This document shows positions 1 to 11,443 of a stretch of 64,000 nt of DNA, one piece after another. Numbering within the stretch: the first letter of the stretch is position 1; the number at the start of each line of letters is the position of its first letter. The stretch spans positions 1,174,564,863 through 1,174,628,862 of the forward strand of contig NC_090437.1 of the NCBI RefSeq assembly GCF_031143425.1, read 5' to 3'. The notes under the pieces are model-generated. The model did not search any database. It had not been told where the DNA came from and saw only the letters and a list, made by a program, of their open reading frames with translations. A program made the position numbers and the translations under genes. This DNA is from Pleurodeles waltl. Lineage: Eukaryota > Chordata > Amphibia > Caudata > Salamandridae.

Positions 1-429
1 CTGTCGTCACTGTGGGCCTCTTCGGGGGGAGGACTGGATGTAGCTGGCACCTCCTCTCTGGTGACGTTGAGTAGGTGTCCTGTTGGGATGCAAATGCATT
101 GTTAGTGTATCTGCCCGGGTCATATTGTGCATGGGTGTGTTTCCATCTATGATTGTGATTTTCCTGTTGGCTTGGCCTTGTGTGAGTGGTGATTTTGTGG
201 GCTGGGTGGTGTCTCTCTGCTGCGCATGCTGGGGTGATGGGTGTCCATGCAGGTCTGTGATGGGGGTCCATACATTGGTGTGGCATGCAGGGCTTGGTAT
301 TGGGATGGTGTGGGTTGTGATAGTGGGGTATATGTGAGGTGTTGGAGTGATGGGGGTTAGGGTAGGCGTAGGAGTTAGTGATGGCATGCAGGTAGGGTGG
401 GGGGATGAAGTAGTTCAGATTTGACTTAC

Positions 430-638
430 CAGAGTCCAGTCCTCCTGCTATTCCTGCAAGGCCCTCAGGATGAATGATCGCCAAGACTGTCCACTGTTCT
501 CCGCCATAGCTCCATCTTCCTTGCAATGGATGTCTGCTGCACCTGTGATCCGAATAGCTGTGGCTCGACCTGGATGATTTCCTCTACCATTACCCTTAGT
601 TCCTCCTCAAAAAACCTGGGGTGTCTTTTGGGTGCCAT
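430..638 (-). pseudogene. SANT/Myb-like DNA-binding protein of H1, exon 1, internally deleted
   Basis: Read on the minus strand from the ATG at 638, the translation follows exon 1 of the intact H2 copy (51262-51640): a basic start, an acidic helix, the block VEPQLFGSQVQQ and KMELW. It then jumps to HPEGL and GGLDSG before a GGTAAGT splice donor at 430-424. The exon is 209 nt against 379 nt in H2, so about 170 nt encoding the second half of the DNA-binding domain are gone. The reading frame also changes at the deletion. In intact Harbinger elements this protein binds the transposon ends and helps bring the nuclease to DNA; this copy cannot fold as that domain. Identification rests on direct comparison with H2 in this window. 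Confidence 0.75.
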
Positions 639-1171
639 GGATGTGGTGCGAGTGATATGTGTGAGGATGTGTGGGGTGATGTGTTGTGGTGTATGCTGTG
701 ATGTGCGTGAATGGTTTATGGGTGATGGTGTTCTGTGCCTCTGATTGAGTGGGTGATCCTTGCTTGTCTCTCTCTGTTTGCAATCTTTTTTTTTGCAGAA
801 GGGGCTGTGGGTAATGTGGGTGTGTATTTTATAGTGGTGTGGGTGTGGTGTGTGTCAGGTGTGTGTAGTTTGAATTGTCCAATGTGATGTGGATTTGTAA
901 GTGTGTGTGTATTTTGAGCGCGGCGGTATGTACTGCCAAAGGTTTACCGCTATTGAAAGACTGCTGCGGTGATTCGTGGGTCGTGATACTGTGGGCGTAT
1001 TCCTGTTGGCGTAACGGTGTGGGTTTTGCTATCGCCAGTTTATCACTGGCCTTTGGTGTGGCGGACTTGTGTGGGTGTCTGTATAGTGGTGGATTTCTAT
1101 GTGTGGGTCAGAATACCAGTGGCAGATTACCGCCGTGGTCATGGTATGTTGGCGGCCGTCAGCACCAACCG
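639..1171. other. H1 non-coding remainder, GT-rich
   Basis: No gene. The left part is rich in TGTG/GTGT (660-720, 820-920). From about 915 the sequence carries spaced GCGG/CCGC words like the sub-terminal parts of the other Harbinger elements here. Confidence 0.5.
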
Positions 1172-1642
1172 TGGTTACCTTGAAATGAGGTCTTGAGCTC
1201 AGACTTCGGAAGAACACAAAGTCTGGGTCAGGGTAAAGGTGACGAGCAGCATTGATAGCAGCAATGGTATCTGGTCGGAATCCCTCTGATTATCTATCTA
1301 AAGTGTGATGTATTTATACCAATCTACATGGACCCCTGACGTAGGTTGTTCCAAAACAATAGATAACACCGCATGCTTGGGACGGTAATTTCTAATGTGA
1401 GCACCGATAGTTTGTTTGTCTTTGTCGCACCTCTTAGTGCTGTGACACTGATAACATAACTCTAAACAAAAAAGCCTAACTATAAACAAGGCAGCCATCT
1501 TAGAAGAAAAAATTAAATAAATGGTCTAAGACAGAGCAAGCTAAGTAGGTTAAAAGTCAGTAGGTGACGGGGGCACGAGTCTGCAAGCCAAAGGCTAAGC
1601 TAACTCCTGTTATCCCATTAAAACAAACAAGGATTCACTACA
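1172..1642 (-). repeat. ERV-A 3' LTR
   Basis: A 471-bp sequence nearly identical to 10965-11443, with scattered substitutions and small indels (for example around 1421-1432). Read on the minus strand it starts TGTAGT at 1642 and ends near GGTAACCA at 1172. A TATA-like TATAAATA lies at about 1320-1313 on the minus strand, giving a U3/R boundary in the last third. No clear AATAAA signal was seen. The inner edge is fixed by the polypurine tract at 1643-1650 and the outer edge by where the two copies stop matching. Confidence 0.88.
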
Positions 1643-1650
1643 CCCTCCCC
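1643..1650 (-). other. ERV-A polypurine tract
   Basis: On the minus strand GGGGAGGG directly precedes the LTR start TGTAGT. This is the plus-strand DNA primer site of a retrovirus. ERV-B has the same eight purines directly before its own TGTAGT. Confidence 0.85.
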
Positions 1651-1885
1651 ATTGCCGTAACAAGTATGAAGCCATTACTGGACGCCACCGAAGGTGAGGG
1701 AATCCAAAAAGCTAAAAAAGCTGCTCTGGACTAAAAGCGAAGCATAAAAACCAAAGTTAAAAACATAGGTAAAATTAAGTGTTTGAAAACATACTAAAGA
1801 GACTTAAAGTCAACCATGACAAGCACAGCAGGCCAAAGTAAAATCATAAATAGGATGTTAGTTAGATAAAAAAAAATTCCAATCA

Positions 1886-2374
1886 TTATGGCGTGGAACT
1901 ATAGTCATGATCTTGAAGACTAGCTCCGAAGTCACCTGTTAAAAAGTCATCAAAAAATGAGGCCAAATCATCTGATGTAAAATCGATCACTTGGGCGGAT
2001 GGATTCATGGAGCAAAAGTGCATAATAGTCTCATGTGCAGGTCCACCTGCATCAGTGCCATTGCCCGTAGGTGGAAGAGCCAACTCTGAGTGTTCATAAG
2101 TGGCCTCGCAAATCAGCCTTAGTCTCATGGGGCGCGACCATGTATGAACCCTCATCGGGGCATCAGCAGTTCTTGGTCCACAGGAGAAACTGGCAAGACA
2201 CACTGTTGGCAAATGTTTGAAGAAGCACCATACGCAGCGAAAGACAGGCTACACGCACCAGAGGAGTGGCCGAAATGACAATGACCAATTCCACTCTAGT
2301 TCCTCCAGCATTGAAACATCGAAGATCTGAACCATGTGTTCACGGCACAGTTGTGTTGGTGGCAGTGGCTCCAT
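1886..2374 (-). pseudogene. ERV-A small 3' ORF (Tas/bel1-position accessory protein), one stop
   Basis: The reading frame runs on the minus strand from an ATG at 2374, inside the 3' end of env in another frame, to a stop at 1886: about 162 codons with one in-frame TAG near 2257. It matches the ERV-B ORF at 29884-30351 along its length: shared blocks include QLCRE, WSLSFRP, PVFR, VCL and RLRL, and in ERV-B the stop codon position is a Gln codon. The C-terminus is acidic and hydrophobic (SDDLASFFDDFL), as in many activation domains. In exogenous foamy viruses the transactivator gene starts in this place, overlapping env. Homology between the two copies is seen; a transactivator role is inference from position and the acidic tail. 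No primary-sequence match to known Tas proteins could be tested. Confidence 0.72.
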
Positions 2375-5300
2375 TGCTCCATGTAGCTGTAAAGAAACAA
2401 CCACTGCGAATCAGAAAAAATAGCAGTAGTATTCCGACAAATATTGTCAAAATTAGAGGAAAGCCCCCAAACACACTTAAAAAGAGTGGATGGATGGCCG
2501 ACGGGATGACTCCGAAGATAGTCTGGAAGATGGAAACAAATCCAGACCTGACAGCCTTAAAGAAATGGACAATCCCAGTAGTGCTCGAAGCGTTGAATAT
2601 TCTGGACACCAGCTCACCAAAGTGCTTGGGGAAGCTGGTATTTAATAGGGATTGTATCTCGGCTGATGATCTCGCAATCTGGAGAACATATGTCTCGCTC
2701 GCGGATGTCAATGCAACCTGTTTTTGAAACAGTAGCACCTTTAGCCTACTCAACTTGTCATAATAGAGATTAATAGTATCAATGTGAAGCCACATTTCTG
2801 ATACCTTTATCTCTTGTGTGGGGGGGGGGGGAATAAAACATGTCTACAACACATAACGACCTTAGAGACCGAAATTGTGTAGGCAATGCCCAGTCGCATA
2901 CCTCAACAGCTTTGATCGCTCAGCACCACATAACTGCCATTGGAAAGTACATTAAATGCTGGTCGTATCAAAGAGACGGGAGTACCCTTCAGAAAACAGG
3001 CCAAGTTCACGACCCCCGCATTGCAGTGGGTGTGAAGGGACACCTGCTTGCAGATCATAGAATGACTAACAGTAGTCTCACATTCGCTTCCACTAAGAAA
3101 GACCTCTTTTTCGCCGTTCAGACATTTATAATCAAAAGGTAACTCCCACTCTTCCTTAATATGGCTATCGCCCAAACGCTCATACCTGCCCACAGCAAGC
3201 TGGGTCAAGCATTTTGAAAAACGAAAGGTGGATATGGGCAGATTAATAATGCCATGTATGAGCCAAACAGTCGAAGGACTCTCTGCTCCGTAAAAGGCAA
3301 TTTTTCCAACATTTCTATATGAAGCATGGTGAAACTCACTTCCCTTTTAGCGACTGTCTGTTGTTTCTTGGATAAATTAAAAGCAACAACCAATTCACTA
3401 CCGTTAATGTAGCTCCATGGAGCCATTTTTCAATGTTTGCAATGTCTAACCAAGCTGCATGATAGAACGCAGCTGACTTTGTCCATGGTATAAACGGGAC
3501 ATGTCTGACTGAATGATATCAATCGTAGACGACACTATGTTTGTGAGTGAATAAATTCTGTTGGACAGTGTGTTCATGCCGTTATCGACAACCGCCAAAG
3601 CCTTTTCTAAGTTTTCCTTATCTATCTGCCTTAAATGTGCAGCAGCTTCTATCTGAGAAAGTTTCCATATCTCATTATACATAGCATATACAAATCTTTT
3701 AGAGCGCTGTTTCCTAGGACCTAACAGGAAGTCCTGTAAGTCTATATCTTCAGAAAGTGTGTTCAGGTGTTCTTTAACTTCAGCTAACATGCTAGACTGT
3801 ACCCATTGTTGACACAGTTTACCCACACTGTATGTAGAAACTATCCCTGTGTGTTGACCTGAGATGAAGCGAGGATCTGGCCGGCTAATCTTAAAACCCC
3901 CAGAGAAGTTTAAAAAAAAAGCCTGACAACCATTGGTGTCTATTGGCCAAACCAACCACCCTCCGAGACTGGAAAGTGAAGAATTATAGGTACCAGCCTG
4001 TACTTTTGCATCTAGCTCTTCTTCGGTGTTATTCAGGAAGAATTGCCAATCATTAAATTTAGCCGGTGTGGGGATACTGGGCGTGTTCATTTATTTTATG
4101 TTTGCTAACCCGAGGCAGGACGTCGGTTGAACAGTGTCATTTAAAAAAAACATTTGTACAGGGATTGGGCATGCTCTAAACAAGGTTTCTCTACCCTGTA
4201 TTTGCCAATCTTGTGTCCCCCATACACTCTTTAAATCAATATTGTTCTTCCAGTGATCGTAACCTTCAATGGTAAGATGGGAAACAAAGGCATCTGAATT
4301 TATCAGTTTTGTATCTGTTAGCAAAATTTTCCTATTTTTGGAAGGAGGCAATTTGAAAAAATATGACTCAGAATTTTTTGTGTCATGCCCAGAAAAATAA
4401 GTGACTTTTTCCAAATAATTTTTTGGGCTCCCCACCAGTGGCATTGAACAATGTTCCCACTGTGTGTAATTAAGTACAGGTCTATGTCTAGTTGCACGGT
4501 GCAGGTAGTAATGTCCACAATTAGTGTAGCAGAACATTTCCCCATAATTCATTGTATTTACATATACATCATCACTTTCAAATACTGAATAGTCCTTCAT
4601 TTCCGTTAACATAGAATCAACTGTCTGGATATCCCAGTCATCAGATACAACACCGGGTGTGATAACATCTGTTATGGATATTTTGAATATATATGGAATT
4701 TGAATGACCTCAGTAGGCCCATATATTTCAAAGGGAACTTTGCCCCACACAATCCCACCAGAAACAGTTACACAGCTGAAATGTTCACCTTGGACAAGTC
4801 TCTGTGGACCTTGTGTGAGGAATGATGTGGAGTTAAAACTTCATCTACTGGTGCTACACTTGCACGTTCAGGAATGTAATGACCATTTATAAGTATGAAA
4901 GAACTGTCACAAAACCAATCCATAGAAAAAAGGTAGAAAATGTTAGGCAGAACCATAAATAGTTCTGGGGTAAATAAAGTAATTTGTTTTGAGCCATAGA
5001 TATAGCTTGCATGTCTTTGAAACATTTTAAATCACTGGAGTGGATGAGTCTGAGGAAAAGTCGTCAATGAAGTAACCAGAGGCAGTTTCTACAAAAACAG
5101 GAGCAATTTCATTACTTGTAGTTGTGTACACTTCACGTGAATGCTCGTAGTAAATAGTGCCATCAGTCTGTGTTGTATTGGTGTATAAGATGGCCAGGTG
5201 TTGTTGTGGAAGTGGTGACTGGAACCAGCAAGAGCTCATTTTCCGCCCTCCCGATGGTCGAGGAGGAATTTATAGCATTGTTGGACATTGTAGCATAGCC

Positions 5301-5426
5301 CATACTAGTGTTGTTCACTCTGTTCTGAAGAGGAATGTCCAGTGGGGTAGTGAGAGGTGATTGGGAACTACCCAAGTGACCTCTGGGTCTACTGTGCAGG
5401 ATCGGCCACGTGGTGTAGTTTGACAT
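2340..5426 (-). pseudogene. env: ERV-A env (foamy-like envelope), broken
   Basis: The frame starts at the ATG at 5426, overlapping the end of pol, and continues in pieces to the stop at 2340. N-terminal part (5426-5027): a hydrophilic leader segment. Then 5025-4768: a hydrophobic stretch (leader anchor) and a possible leader/SU cleavage site around HKVHRD near 4816 (ERV-B has HKIRRD). SU: 4750-4091, with several N-x-S/T sites. The SU/TM cleavage site is RSKR near 3697, a good furin-type motif. TM continues through 3426-2903 to a C-terminal anchor at about 2470-2390 (GGFPLILTIFVGILLLFFLI). Leader, SU and TM cleaved at two basic sites is the foamy Env plan. Frame breaks near 5027, 4760, 4090, 3440, 3205 and 2850, the last beside a G-homopolymer at 2821-2831, prevent expression. 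Confidence 0.85.
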
Positions 5427-6589
5427 TGTCAATTGAAACAAATCTGTTTCCTCTGGAACCAATACATTGTATTCCCAAGACTGAGACTGGTGCTCTGTAG
5501 GATGAACCAAATTCCTTCTTTACAGCATCCTTTTTCCCAAACCAGATCCCCAACTTTAGGAATCCAGCCAGTTGAAGTTTTTGGAATATCCCTTATTCCT
5601 AAGGTGGCAGCACTCATGGATGATTTTTCATCTCAAAATTGTTGAAGCTCCTGTAAGACAGTTAGACGTTCATTTATGTCAAAAGGTGTTTCTGCTGCCA
5701 GCATACCAGAAACATCAAGATCCGTGAACCACATAGGTATCCCAAAGAGAACCTCATAGGGAGTTCGTCCCCCCAAGGACCATCTTGGCAGATTATTCAG
5801 TGCTCTCTGGACCCCATATAGGTGATGAAGCAAGCTGCGGCCTGAACATAATACTCTAGCTGTTAAGGACTACTTTAGATCACAGTTCCGCCTCTCCACA
5901 ACCGAATTTCACTCAGGATGGTATAGTGAGGAGTAATGGAGTTCAACACCCAACGTCCTCATGGTGTCCCTGAATGCCTTAGAGGCAAATGCGGAGCCCT
6001 AGTCCGAGTGGAATGCTGCAACCGCATATGCACTGATAAAGATCAGCAAATCTTTTATAACAGTTCGAGCGTCAGCCATCCGCTGCGGCCATACCCACAG
6101 GAATCTAGAACAAGAATCTACAGTGACTAGGATGTATTTGTATGCATTTGTATTTGTAATGGCCTACTGGACACTGCAAGGGATGTCTGTGGTAGGCGCT
6201 TCTAATTAGAGCCCTTTATCTGCTGGCAGATGTCACAACAAAGGACATATTGCTTTGTCTGTTTATATAGACCCGGCCACCAGAATCTTTTCTGTAAGAG
6301 TGTTACCGTGGCTGAAATACCAGCATGAGCAGAAGCGATACCCTCGTGCGCTGCTTTTACTAGATCAAATCTCTGGTCTTCGTTGGGGATCGCTCGATCT
6401 CCAACCCCAGGAAGTGTTGCATTTGCAACATTCTGTGCACTGATGTGGTACGAATATTTTGTAGGATATCCTTTCGGGAGAGACGTGTCCTCAGCCGAAG
6501 CCTTCACGGCAGTCAAAATGTCATTATCTAATCTCGTATGAGAACGAGTCACTGCAGCCACAGAAGCCGTAGCCACTGAGGATTTGGCT
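5389..6589 (-). pseudogene. pol: ERV-A pol: integrase domain, broken
   Basis: The N-terminal zinc-binding part is intact at about 6320-6215: HEG, HAG, then CCDICQQ, giving the His-His-Cys-Cys pattern. The segment that holds the first catalytic Asp in ERV-B (YLDHCGPL) is deleted or scrambled near 6170. The second Asp is at 6004-6002, followed by a stop where ERV-B and most integrases have Gln. The Glu is at 5896-5894 in NSVVER, 35 residues after the Asp, the standard spacing. The C-terminal part (5833-5633 and 5617-5429) contains the DNA-binding segment TGWIPKVGDLV. The frame ends with a TAG at 5391-5389, inside the start of env. Several frameshifts and stops make it non-functional. Confidence 0.82.
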
Positions 6590-8733
6590 GCTTCGTCAGC
6601 CAAAGTATTACCGATAACGTGTACTCCTGCACGTTGGTGGCCCAATGTATGTACTACATGGACACACGGTAGCTTATCCTCAGGATCAGCCACCCTCCGC
6701 CACAATGTCTTGTGTTACGATAATCATTGTAGGACTGCACACAGTAGTATGAGTCACAAACTATTAAGGTCATTCTTCCTGTCTCTGTGTTTTCTAGCGC
6801 TAAAATAAGGCTTTAAGTTCAGCCAACTGAGCTGTGCAGTTCCCTAGGATCTGCATGTAGGTGTCGTGAGGGTGGAAAATTCTATCCTTCATCACTCCAA
6901 TCACGGCTGCGCAAACAGCGGAGTATTGAAGTTTGGTACCACAGCTGGTTGGGCTGAACCATCAGTATAAATGACAGTATCATAGTTGTCTAAAGGTAAA
7001 AGATGTAGAGGAGCAGGGCACTCTTGTTCATACTGGAGAAATACTTGCGTCTTAAGTTTCGGATCAAAAATATAATCTACATCGGAAGCTGTCAGAGAGG
7101 TCGCCCACTGAATCCAACGTGGGTGTAATACTTTAGCATTAGGAACGCTTGCTTTGGTGACGACCTCTAATGCTAGCACCAGGGTAACGACAATGAAGCG
7201 TTTCCCCTGGGCGAGTGGTCTCTCTTTTATGACAGCCATCTGAACTGCAGTTAGAATTTCTTCTATGGGTGCAAAGCGTTGCTCAGCATTCGAGTATAAA
7301 TATGATTTAAATGCTATGGGCACTGTGTCATCCTCATTGCAGGTGACATACGTAACCCAAGGGCACCAGAAATTATTCTGATGACCAAATTCTTTTTATT
7401 GTCACAGGTGTGTAAGTGTTTAGCTTCTAGCTTGTCCTGCTGCAAATCCCTAAGGATGCGCGTGTGTTCAACTGTCCAGTGTCTGCTAGAAAAATCTGGA
7501 CGTATTAAGTCATTTAGTGGCGTGATACGTTGTGCATAGTCTGGAATGTATGTTCTGCCAAAATTAGAGAAACCAAGTAAATACTGTAGTTTCTTTAGTG
7601 TATTTGGTGGGTGGAGTTGTGCACATTTCTCTAGGAAGTGCGGGGCCAGGCTCTTTCCTTCGTTTGATAGCTCATTTCCCAGGAACAATGCACTGAGAAA
7701 GGCGATCTTGCTTTTCTTAAAGTTGAATTTATAACCGACTTCTGCAAACCCCAAAATTATTTGATCACCCCTCACAGGATGAATGTTCAGGTCTTCGTCT
7801 GTGAGATAAATGTCGTCCACATAGGATAACGCCTCAGGATCAATATCATGTAATATTGATGTTACTCTGCTGAGAACAGCCCTGGACTATTCTTATAGCC
7901 CTGGGGTAAACGGCAAAGGCGTCTTTATGAGCCAAATGAGAATGCATTCAGGTCCCGACTTTCTTCCTCTAAATTCTGGCAGAAGAACCCGTTGGAGATG
8001 TCCAACGTTGTTTTATATTTTTTGCTCACTATGTTATTTATTCGTGCCGTGCTATGTGCACAACTGTGTGTATGACTGTTTAAGTGTCTGTAATCTAAGA
8101 CTATTCTATAGGAATGGCCTGGCTTCGCAACTGGGAATAATGGATTATTCATTGCAGAGGCGCGAGGCTCAATTACCCCTGATATTCTAGTTGAGTGAGG
8201 ATTTCCCTCACTGGAGCTTTAGCCTCATGTTTGACTGGATATTGTGTCTGGGGCTGGGGTGTAGACCTGATAAGTATTATATATCATGGAGAGTCCCTGT
8301 TCCAACCTACATGATTGCGATATAATGCAGGTGCCTGCGCTAGAGCCCAACTGACAGCGTAGGCGTCCTTTTTGACCTCTGGAACAAGATTAGAGAAAGA
8401 AGGCAAAATTACATTTTTCCCATGTGGGAGCTTACGGACGTGTTCGGGCGGCCAATCTCTTTCGGGCAATAGGATGTCACAATTAAGTTCATCCCAAAAG
8501 ATCACACTAATGGTGCGTTCCACGTCTCCCTCAATTTGGATCTTTAGATTATAAAGTCTATCTGGTGCGAGTAGGCACTCGTCCGCCGTTTCAACTGCAA
8601 CAAAATCGCTAGTTGCTGTTGCATCCAGATGATCTTTCAGACTCTTGCGACATATTGTGACCTCTGCTGCGCTGCCTAGCAGTGTCACTGCCCACGTCTT
8701 GTTCTTCAGCAATGTTCTCAAGTGTATTGGCAT
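6590..8733 (-). pseudogene. pol: ERV-A pol: protease, reverse transcriptase and RNase H, broken
   Basis: The frame starts near 8733 and overlaps the 3' end of gag. Protease: near 8690 the active-site region reads LLGSAAEVTI; the catalytic Asp position is Gly, and the residue two places later is Ala, not Gly. RT: connecting region at 8600-8284, then 8152-7925 with LDYRHLN and the KYKTTLD block typical of foamy RT, and the catalytic YVDD at 7823-7812. After it comes the FKKSKIAFLSALFLGNELS block and the thumb (7660-7480). RNase H: YTDGSAQ near 6980-6960 and GNTLADEAAKS near 6620-6590; the middle (6900-6710) is frameshifted. Compared with ERV-B at 23800-25981 the order is the same. Breaks lie near 8270, 7920-7830, 7320 and 6890-6710. 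Confidence 0.85.
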
Positions 8734-10165
8734 TTTTAAACGATAGTGCTGCCACCTTTTTCTTATTAAAGTGTGGCTTTTGTTGCAAAGCCTTCTCTTC
8801 TTTTTTGTCTGTAGACTGTGGCGAGTCTTTCTTTTGTTTCACGTAGTCAGGCTGTCGGTCAGGACGGCACCCTCTCTCGCTATGCCTATCCGGAGTGTCC
8901 TGAAAGGAACGAGAGGGACGTGAATCAGTATATCTATCATGAGTTCTAATATTCCCCCTATTTCTGAGAGTATATCTCCTTTCGGAATTCTCCGGATGCC
9001 GAAAGTCTGCTCTCTGCTTCTGTCTCTCTTTAAAGTTGTTTTGGCTTCTCCCACTGCTTTTTCGTACCCTCTTGTGTCTGTTTTGTACTGTCCTTAGGGG
9101 TGGTACTCTGTACTTCCAACTTCTTTGGCTTGGCTTCCAGACTACCCGTCCTATACTAGTATAGGTATCGGAAATAATTTTTGGTAGCTGTCTCTCTTGA
9201 TCCAAATGTGGAGTTTCTCGGAGACGCTGGTGTATAGCCAGTGCTACCGCTTCCCCTTTAATGTTACTGAGTATTATCGAAGATAATGCGTCAAAATTAC
9301 ACATCAATTTCATCCCCAAATCTAGGGCAGGTGCTGCCCCATGCTCATTCTGTATTTGTTTTAACACCTCTGGTAAATTGGCAAGTGTCGGGGTACCATA
9401 TGTGGTAGTATATATTGCAGTGAAGACTGTACCCCATGTGGCACAGTCATCCACCAAGGGAACCATCCCAAAGGGCAAGCACATTGTTAGAATTCTATGT
9501 TTCTCCTGTGGTCCCGTATGGAGAAACACAGCTTCCAGCTGATTTGTTTTCTGGGCTATCCAATAAGGTATTTTCTCCCGTTCTGTGGGTACTTTACCCA
9601 TAATAGTATGTACTGTTTGTGGATTAATCCCAGTAGCCAATTGGTATCCAGCAGGTGCTGGTGGTGTTGGATGCGCTGGTGTTGTGTTCAAAGTCTGCAT
9701 TACGAACTGAACAACCCGTCTGTATACTGTTACTATCTCATCGTATAAATTTTGCAGATCTGCTGCTTGCATATTTTGAATATCCGGGTGAGGTGTGTAT
9801 GTGGCAAACAGAGGCCGCGTAGGTCCGTCTTTACCTAAGGGACCTAATCTCATGCGTTGTGTTACATGTGTTAGGGCACCTTCAAACCAGTTCTGATGCT
9901 CTTGATAGGTGAACAGTATTTCATGGTACTGGTATGCTTGGTACCGTTGAGGTACATTAGCAATTCTATATGTGCGAAATGTGACTGACCTGGCGTCCTC
10001 CTTAGGAAAGGTGACCCAGGAATACAATGCTTCTGTTTGGCAAGCTTCATTAGCTTCTACTATGAATGTAACATCCCCGCCCGTATCTGTTAAGCCATGG
10101 CTACTAGGTGTAATGTTAATGTTTGTCTAGCATTCTCAGGAATGTGTATATAGATACTTAAAAAG
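8609..10165 (-). pseudogene. gag: ERV-A gag (foamy-like, no zinc knuckle), N-terminal frameshift
   Basis: The main open stretch runs from 10027 to the stop at 8609 (472 codons). Upstream of it, in frame, is the segment FIVEANEACQTEAL, and further up in another frame ARQTLTLHLVAMA. Both align to the start of ERV-B gag, so a frameshift lies near 10095. No ATG matching the ERV-B start at 22321 was found, so the true start is unsure. Middle part: a capsid-like region with MGKVPTEREKIPYW, the block HRILTMCLPFGMVP, and ALDLGMKL. The C-terminal 150 residues are rich in Arg, Lys, Gln and Ser with no Cys-x2-Cys-x4-His-x4-Cys box. Foamy Gag also lacks that box and uses basic GR-rich regions to bind nucleic acid. 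The 3' end overlaps the protease frame of pol. Confidence 0.82.
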
Positions 10166-10941
10166 AGAAGAGAGGAAAAAATGATTTTCCTGTAGAGATG
10201 GAACACCAAGTGGGGAGTCTATTCCGAGTTCAAGCTCGAACAACCTACAGCCTAATTAGGTGTTCCCTGTTCAGCTGAGGGGGATTTCCCAAAGACCACA
10301 GACGTCTCCGTATAATGGTACTTCGGGTACCTGTCGTCTAGGAGACAGTGATAGTCGGGGTACCCGTAAATTAGTGCCTAAACACCATCGTTGGTGGCGC
10401 CATGTCGTAGTTTGGACTCTTGCTCTGGGCAAGACTGCTGGTTCAAGGATGACAGTACTTTTGTTTGTAGGCGACTATGCCTGTCCTACAACAAGTTGCA
10501 ACTGTAGTCCCAACCCTTCTGGCTCACTAGCAATACCTCACCAATGACCCAAACAGTTAAAGTTGATTTGTGGAAGAAGTTACGCATGGACTCAGAAGTA
10601 CGACATCTCAGGGAGTGTCGTGGCTAAACGGAGATTACCCCTTCCTCATAGATAAATCAAGTCTCAACCTCACACAGGCAATAACGACAATGCAGTAATG
10701 TTTCAATAGTTTTTATTTAATACAATGCGGTAAATTGCATGGGCTACAATGATTAGGATAATGAACAGTGCAAGAAATAGAATTGTAAAGACGATAGTCA
10801 TGATTATGAAGACCCACCCCATCTTGCGTTAGCATGGAAAGATATAAACTGTATAATATGTCCCAGTACCCGATCTTGATAGGCCTAACCACCTACCTAG
10901 AGGAGAGCTGGGTATGTTAAACCTAATCTGCCAATGCCATG
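10166..10941 (-). other. ERV-A 5' leader
   Basis: About 775 bp between the primer-binding site and gag. No open frame with recognisable content. In retroviruses this region carries the packaging signal and splice donor; no donor was chosen with confidence here. Confidence 0.5.
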
Positions 10942-10960
10942 TCCCTGGAAGGAGCCCCCA
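10942..10960 (-). other. ERV-A primer-binding site, tRNA-Pro-like
   Basis: On the minus strand, a few bases inside the 5' LTR end, the sequence is TGGGGGCTCC then TTCCAGGGA. The first nine bases equal the well-known PBS complementary to the 3' end of tRNA-Pro, and the rest matches with a gap. ERV-B has a tRNA-Lys-type site at the same place. Confidence 0.6.
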
Positions 10961-10964
10961 ACCC

Positions 10965-11443
10965 TGGTTACCCTGAAATGAGGTCTTGCGCTCAGACTTC
11001 GGAAGAACATGAAGTCAGGGTCAGCGTCAAGGCGACATGCAGCATCGATAGCAGCGATGGTATCTGGTCGGAATCCCTCTGAATATCTGTCTAAAGTGTG
11101 ATGTATATATACCGATCTACTTGGACCCCTGATGTAGGTTGTTCCAAAACAATAGATAACACTGCATGCTTGCGACGGTAATTTCTAATATGAGCACCTA
11201 CAGTTTGTTTGTCTTTGTTGCATGAGTTGATGCCTTAGCGCAGTGACACTGATAACATAACTCTAAACAAAAGGGCCTAACTATAAACAAGGCAGCCATC
11301 TTAGAAGAATTAATTAAATAAACGGTCTAAGACAGAGCAAGCTAAGTAGGTTAAAAGTCACTAGGTGACGGGGGCACGAGTCTGCAAGCCAAAGGATAAG
11401 CTAATTCCTGTTATCCCATTAAAACAAACTAGGATTAACTACA
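10965..11443 (-). repeat. ERV-A 5' LTR
   Basis: A 479-bp partner of 1172-1642 in the same orientation. It starts TGTAGT at 11443 (minus strand) and ends beside the PBS. A TATA-like word is present at the position matching the other copy (about 11112-11105). Scattered substitutions relative to the 3' LTR, several percent by eye, show the provirus is not recent. Confidence 0.88.

Larger units (their letters stand above)
1172..11443 (-). mobile_element. ERV-A: endogenous foamy-like (spumavirus-like) provirus
   Basis: A minus-strand provirus of about 10.3 kb: LTR, primer-binding site, gag, pol, env, small 3' ORF, polypurine tract, LTR. The foamy-like assignment rests on the RT region (IVSKKYKTTLDISNGF-type block, YVDD), Gag without a zinc knuckle, an Env with a membrane-anchored N-terminal leader, and an extra ORF overlapping the 3' end of env. 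All genes are broken. The 4-5 bases outside the two LTRs (…AACCG before 1172, GCGGC after 11443) do not form an obvious target duplication, so the exact ends are uncertain by a few bases. It interrupts H1 and is therefore younger than H1. Confidence 0.88.

Noticed and set aside
2266..2727. 153-codon plus-strand frame inside ERV-A
   Set aside because: It is antisense to the env TM region, which has clear matching features and a homologue in ERV-B.
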